This document shows, one piece after another, positions 61,434 to 64,000 of a stretch of 64,000 nt of DNA; the stretch's first letter is position 1, and every line of letters starts with the position of its first letter. The position numbers were made by a program, and so were the translations under genes. A model generated the notes under the pieces. That model was not told the DNA's origin. It made no database searches and was given only the letters and a program-made list of their open reading frames with translations. The stretch is from Candidatus Melainabacteria bacterium MEL.A1 (GTDB taxonomy: Bacteria > Cyanobacteriota > Vampirovibrionia > Gastranaerophilales > Gastranaerophilaceae): assembly GCA_001765415.1 (NCBI GenBank), contig CP017245.1:744001-808000 (forward strand), read 5' to 3'.

Positions 61434-64000
61434 ATGACAACAAAAAGCAAAAAGACTGTCGAAAATCTTGAAAAGACATTGAACAAGTCTTCTCTTGTTG
61501 ACAGTGCCGAACAATTGGAATTGCTTATCGAAAGAGCTAAAAAAGCTCAAAAGATTTTTGCAACATTTACTCAAGAACAAGTTGATGCAATCTTCAAAGC
61601 AGCTGCAACTGCCGCTGACAAAGCTCGTATTCCTCTAGCTAGATTAGCTCATGAAGAAACTGGTATGGGCGTTTTAGAAGATAAAATCATTAAAAACCAC
61701 TTCGCATCAGAATATATTTACAACAAACACAAACACGCTAAAACTTGTGGTGTAATTAAAGAAGATAAAGCAAACGGTATTAAAGTAGTTGCTGAACCTC
61801 TTGGTGTTATCGCAGGTATCGTTCCTACAACTAACCCTACTTCAACAGCTATTTTTAAATCATTAATCGCTTTAAAAACAAGAAACGCAATCATCTTCTC
61901 ACCACACCCTAGAGCTACAAAATCAACAATTGCAGCTGCTAAAGTTGTTTACGAAGCTGCAGTAAAAGCTGGTGCGCCAGAAGATATTATCGGTTGGATT
62001 GATGTTCCATCTATCGAATTGTCTAGCCAATTGATGCAACACCCTAACATCGCTTGCATCTTAGCTACAGGCGGTCCTGGAATGGTTAAAGCTGCATATT
62101 CATCAGGAAACCCTGCTTTAGGTGTTGGTCCTGGTAACGCTTGTGCTTTAATTGACGAAACTGCCGATATTCAAATGGCTGTTTCTTCAATCTTGATGTC
62201 AAAAACTTTCGATAACGGTATGATTTGTGCATCTGAACAATCAGTTGTTGTTGTTGATGAAGTTTACGAAGCAGTAAAAAAAGAATTTATCTACAGAGGC
62301 GCATACCTATTGAACGCTGCTGAAGAAAAGAAAATGATTGATCTTCCATTTATCGATCCAAAACGTGGAACTGCTCACCCTGACATCGTAGGTCAAAGCG
62401 CATACAATATCGCTAAATTGTCAGGATTTGAAATTCCAAAAACTTCTAAAATCTTGTTAGCAGAAAGACCTTCAGTTGATTGGGAAGATCCATTCTCAAG
62501 AGAAAAACTTTCTCCAATCTTAACTATGTACAGAGCTAAAGATTTTGAAGCAGCTGCAAATGTTGCATATGAATTAGTATCAAAAGGTGGCGCAGGTCAC
62601 ACTGCAGACCTTTACACAGATGCTAGAAGCCAAGAAAGAATTGACAAATATGCTAATATGATGCCTGCTTGCCGTGTATTGATTAACTCTCCATCTGCAT
62701 TAGGTGGTATCGGCGACTTGTACAACTTCAAACTTGAACCGTCATTATCATTAGGTTGCGGTTCTTGGGGTAAAAACGCCGTATCTGGTAACATCGGTGT
62801 TGAAAACTTATTGAACTACAAAACAGTTGCTGAAAGGAGAGAAAATATGCTTTGGTTCAAAGTTCCGCCAAAAGTTTACTTCAAAAGAGGCGCTGTTGAT
62901 TTAGCTCTACGTGAACTTGAAGGCAAAAAACGTGCATTCATCGTAACAGATAGATTCTTATTCAATTCTGGTGCAGTTGATAGCATTATTAAAGTATTGG
63001 ATGAAGTTGGTATCGACCACGAAGTATTCTTCGATGTAAAACCAGATCCAACATTGTCAACAATCAGACAAGCTATGGAAATTATGAAACCATTTGAACC
63101 TGATGTAATCATTTCATTAGGTGGCGGTTCTCCTATGGATGCTGCTAAAATTATGTGGTTATTGTATGAACAACCAGATACAGTATTTGAAGATGTTGCA
63201 ATGAGATTCTTAGATATCAGAAAAAGAATTTGTAAAATCCCTGAACTTGGTAAGAAAGCAACAATGGTTGCAATCCCTACTACATCAGGTACTGGTTCTG
63301 AAGTTACACCTTTCGCAATCATTACTGATGACGAAACTCACGTAAAATATGCAATTGCAGATTACGCTTTAACTCCAAATATGTCAATCATCGACCCTAA
63401 CTTCGTTGATGGTATGCCAAAAGGCTTGACAGCAGCATCTGGTATCGACGCATTAGTTCACGCAACTGAAGCTTATGTATCTTGTATGGCTACAAACTTT
63501 ACAAATTCAAACGCTTTGGAAGCAGCTAAATTAATCTTCAGATACTTGGAAAGATCATACAAAGAAGGTGCTAACGATCCTATCGCAAGAGAAAAAATGC
63601 ACTATGCAGCAACAATTGCAGGTATGGCATTCGCTAACTCATTCTTAGGTTTGTGCCACTCAATGGCTCACAAACTAGGTGCTATGTTCCACGTACCACA
63701 CGGTGTAGCTAACGCATTGTTATTCAGACAAATCATCAAATACAACGCAGTTGATTGTCCTAAAAAACAAGCAATCTTCCCTCAATACAAGTTCCCTAAC
63801 GCTAAGGCTAAATATGGTCAAATCGCTGACGAACTTGGTTTGGGCGGTAAAACTGATGATGAAAAAGTTGAATTGTACATCAAAGCTATTGAAGATTTGA
63901 TGAAGAAAATCAACTTGCCATTCTCTATTAAAGAATTTGGTGTATCAGAAGAAGACTTCAACGCTAAATTGGATGAAATGGTAGAACTTGCATTTGACGA
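61434..64000 (+). CDS. adhE: Bifunctional acetaldehyde-CoA/alcohol dehydrogenase, C-terminus cut by window edge
   Basis: AdhE reduces acetyl-CoA to ethanol in two steps and forms helical spirosomes. About 855 residues are present. The N-terminal aldehyde dehydrogenase half has the active Cys in [11 protein letters not shown] and [12 protein letters not shown]. The linker ([20 protein letters not shown]) leads to the iron-dependent alcohol dehydrogenase half with [32 protein letters not shown] and metal ligands in [19 protein letters not shown]. An AAGGAG site precedes the ATG. Codon use favours C-ending and GGT codons more than its neighbours, a sign of high expression. It is regulated by the promoter and Rex-like site upstream. 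Confidence 0.97.
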   Translation, partial: MTTKSKKTVENLEKTLNKSSLVDSAEQLELLIERAKKAQKIFATFTQEQVDAIFKAAATAADKARIPLARLAHEETGMGVLEDKIIKNHFASEYIYNKHKHAKTCGVIKEDKANGIKVVAEPLGVIAGIVPTTNPTSTAIFKSLIALKTRNAIIFSPHPRATKSTIAAAKVVYEAAVKAGAPEDIIGWIDVPSIELSSQLMQHPNIACILATGGPGMVKAAYSSGNPALGVGPGNACALIDETADIQMAVSSILMSKTFDNGMICASEQSVVVVDEVYEAVKKEFIYRGAYLLNAAEEKKMIDLPFIDPKRGTAHPDIVGQSAYNIAKLSGFEIPKTSKILLAERPSVDWEDPFSREKLSPILTMYRAKDFEAAANVAYELVSKGGAGHTADLYTDARSQERIDKYANMMPACRVLINSPSALGGIGDLYNFKLEPSLSLGCGSWGKNAVSGNIGVENLLNYKTVAERRENMLWFKVPPKVYFKRGAVDLALRELEGKKRAFIVTDRFLFNSGAVDSIIKVLDEVGIDHEVFFDVKPDPTLSTIRQAMEIMKPFEPDVIISLGGGSPMDAAKIMWLLYEQPDTVFEDVAMRFLDIRKRICKIPELGKKATMVAIPTTSGTGSEVTPFAIITDDETHVKYAIADYALTPNMSIIDPNFVDGMPKGLTAASGIDALVHATEAYVSCMATNFTNSNALEAAKLIFRYLERSYKEGANDPIAREKMHYAATIAGMAFANSFLGLCHSMAHKLGAMFHVPHGVANALLFRQIIKYNAVDCPKKQAIFPQYKFPNAKAKYGQIADELGLGGKTDDEKVELYIKAIEDLMKKINLPFSIKEFGVSEEDFNAKLDEMVELAFD

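Overview
The window looks like a chromosome segment of a gut-type, non-photosynthetic cyanobacterial relative (Melainabacteria / Vampirovibrionia, order Gastranaerophilales). This is inferred from several things: very AT-rich DNA, many prepilin-like genes with the core motif FTLAEVLxTLGIIGVVAA, anaerobe markers (rubrerythrin, bifunctional AdhE), a type IV pilus operon, flagellar-type export genes, and heptanucleotide tandem repeats of the kind known from cyanobacteria. No rRNA, tRNA, CRISPR array, integrase or transposase is visible. Nearly all stop codons read by eye are TAA or TAG.

Layout. 1-5.6 kb: a truncated M16 zinc peptidase, a prepilin-like protein, a small XRE regulator, RecF, and a two-gene unit ending in PilT. 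5.7-12.7 kb: a pilin remnant, LysS, another prepilin, the biotin genes bioF-bioG-bioC with overlapping ends, two unknown proteins and AroQ. 12.7-21.2 kb: a PAS protein built like a histidine kinase but lacking the catalytic histidine, an orphan MalK-type ABC ATPase, rubrerythrin, a 1486-residue AsmA/TamB-like protein and YidD. 21.3-27.7 kb: a minus-strand flagellar/type III export block (fliE, fliF, a FliG-position protein, fliH, flhA). 27.9-30.7 kb: a dCMP deaminase family gene, a PurH-like gene and a coiled-coil protein. 30.8-37 kb: an accessory region with a TGA-interrupted prepilin, dispersed repeats, four small or low-complexity proteins likely to be exported, and an EF-hand/YD-type protein. 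37-42.7 kb: ribosomal protein S1, ValS and FabI. 43-48.5 kb: a coiled-coil/hydrophobic protein with translocator-like architecture, and a 1220-residue haemagglutinin-type exoprotein with an Asp-Thr tract and a C-terminal PilZ domain. 48.7-53.2 kb: a flippase, RimO, a frameshifted prepilin, a small HTH-like protein and a dense repeat array. 53.2-60 kb: an SDR enzyme and the pilus operon pilP-like - secretin - pilB (with MshEN repeats) - pilC. 60.2-64 kb: a uridine-kinase-like protein and the start of adhE behind a clear promoter and Rex-like operator.

How the parts may fit together. Surface and export machinery dominates: pilus assembly ATPases, secretin and prepilin-like subunits, a flagellar-type export core, and several proteins that look like export substrates. 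Cyclic-di-GMP is a possible common theme, because the PilB-type ATPase has MshEN repeats and the haemagglutinin ends in a PilZ domain. Housekeeping genes (lysS, valS, rpsA, fabI, rimO, recF, aroQ) are interleaved. The most unusual items are the haemagglutinin-(DT)n-PilZ fusion, the degenerate histidine kinase, the paired proteins at 32.5 and 34.1 kb with matching termini, and the decay of prepilin genes beside repeat families.
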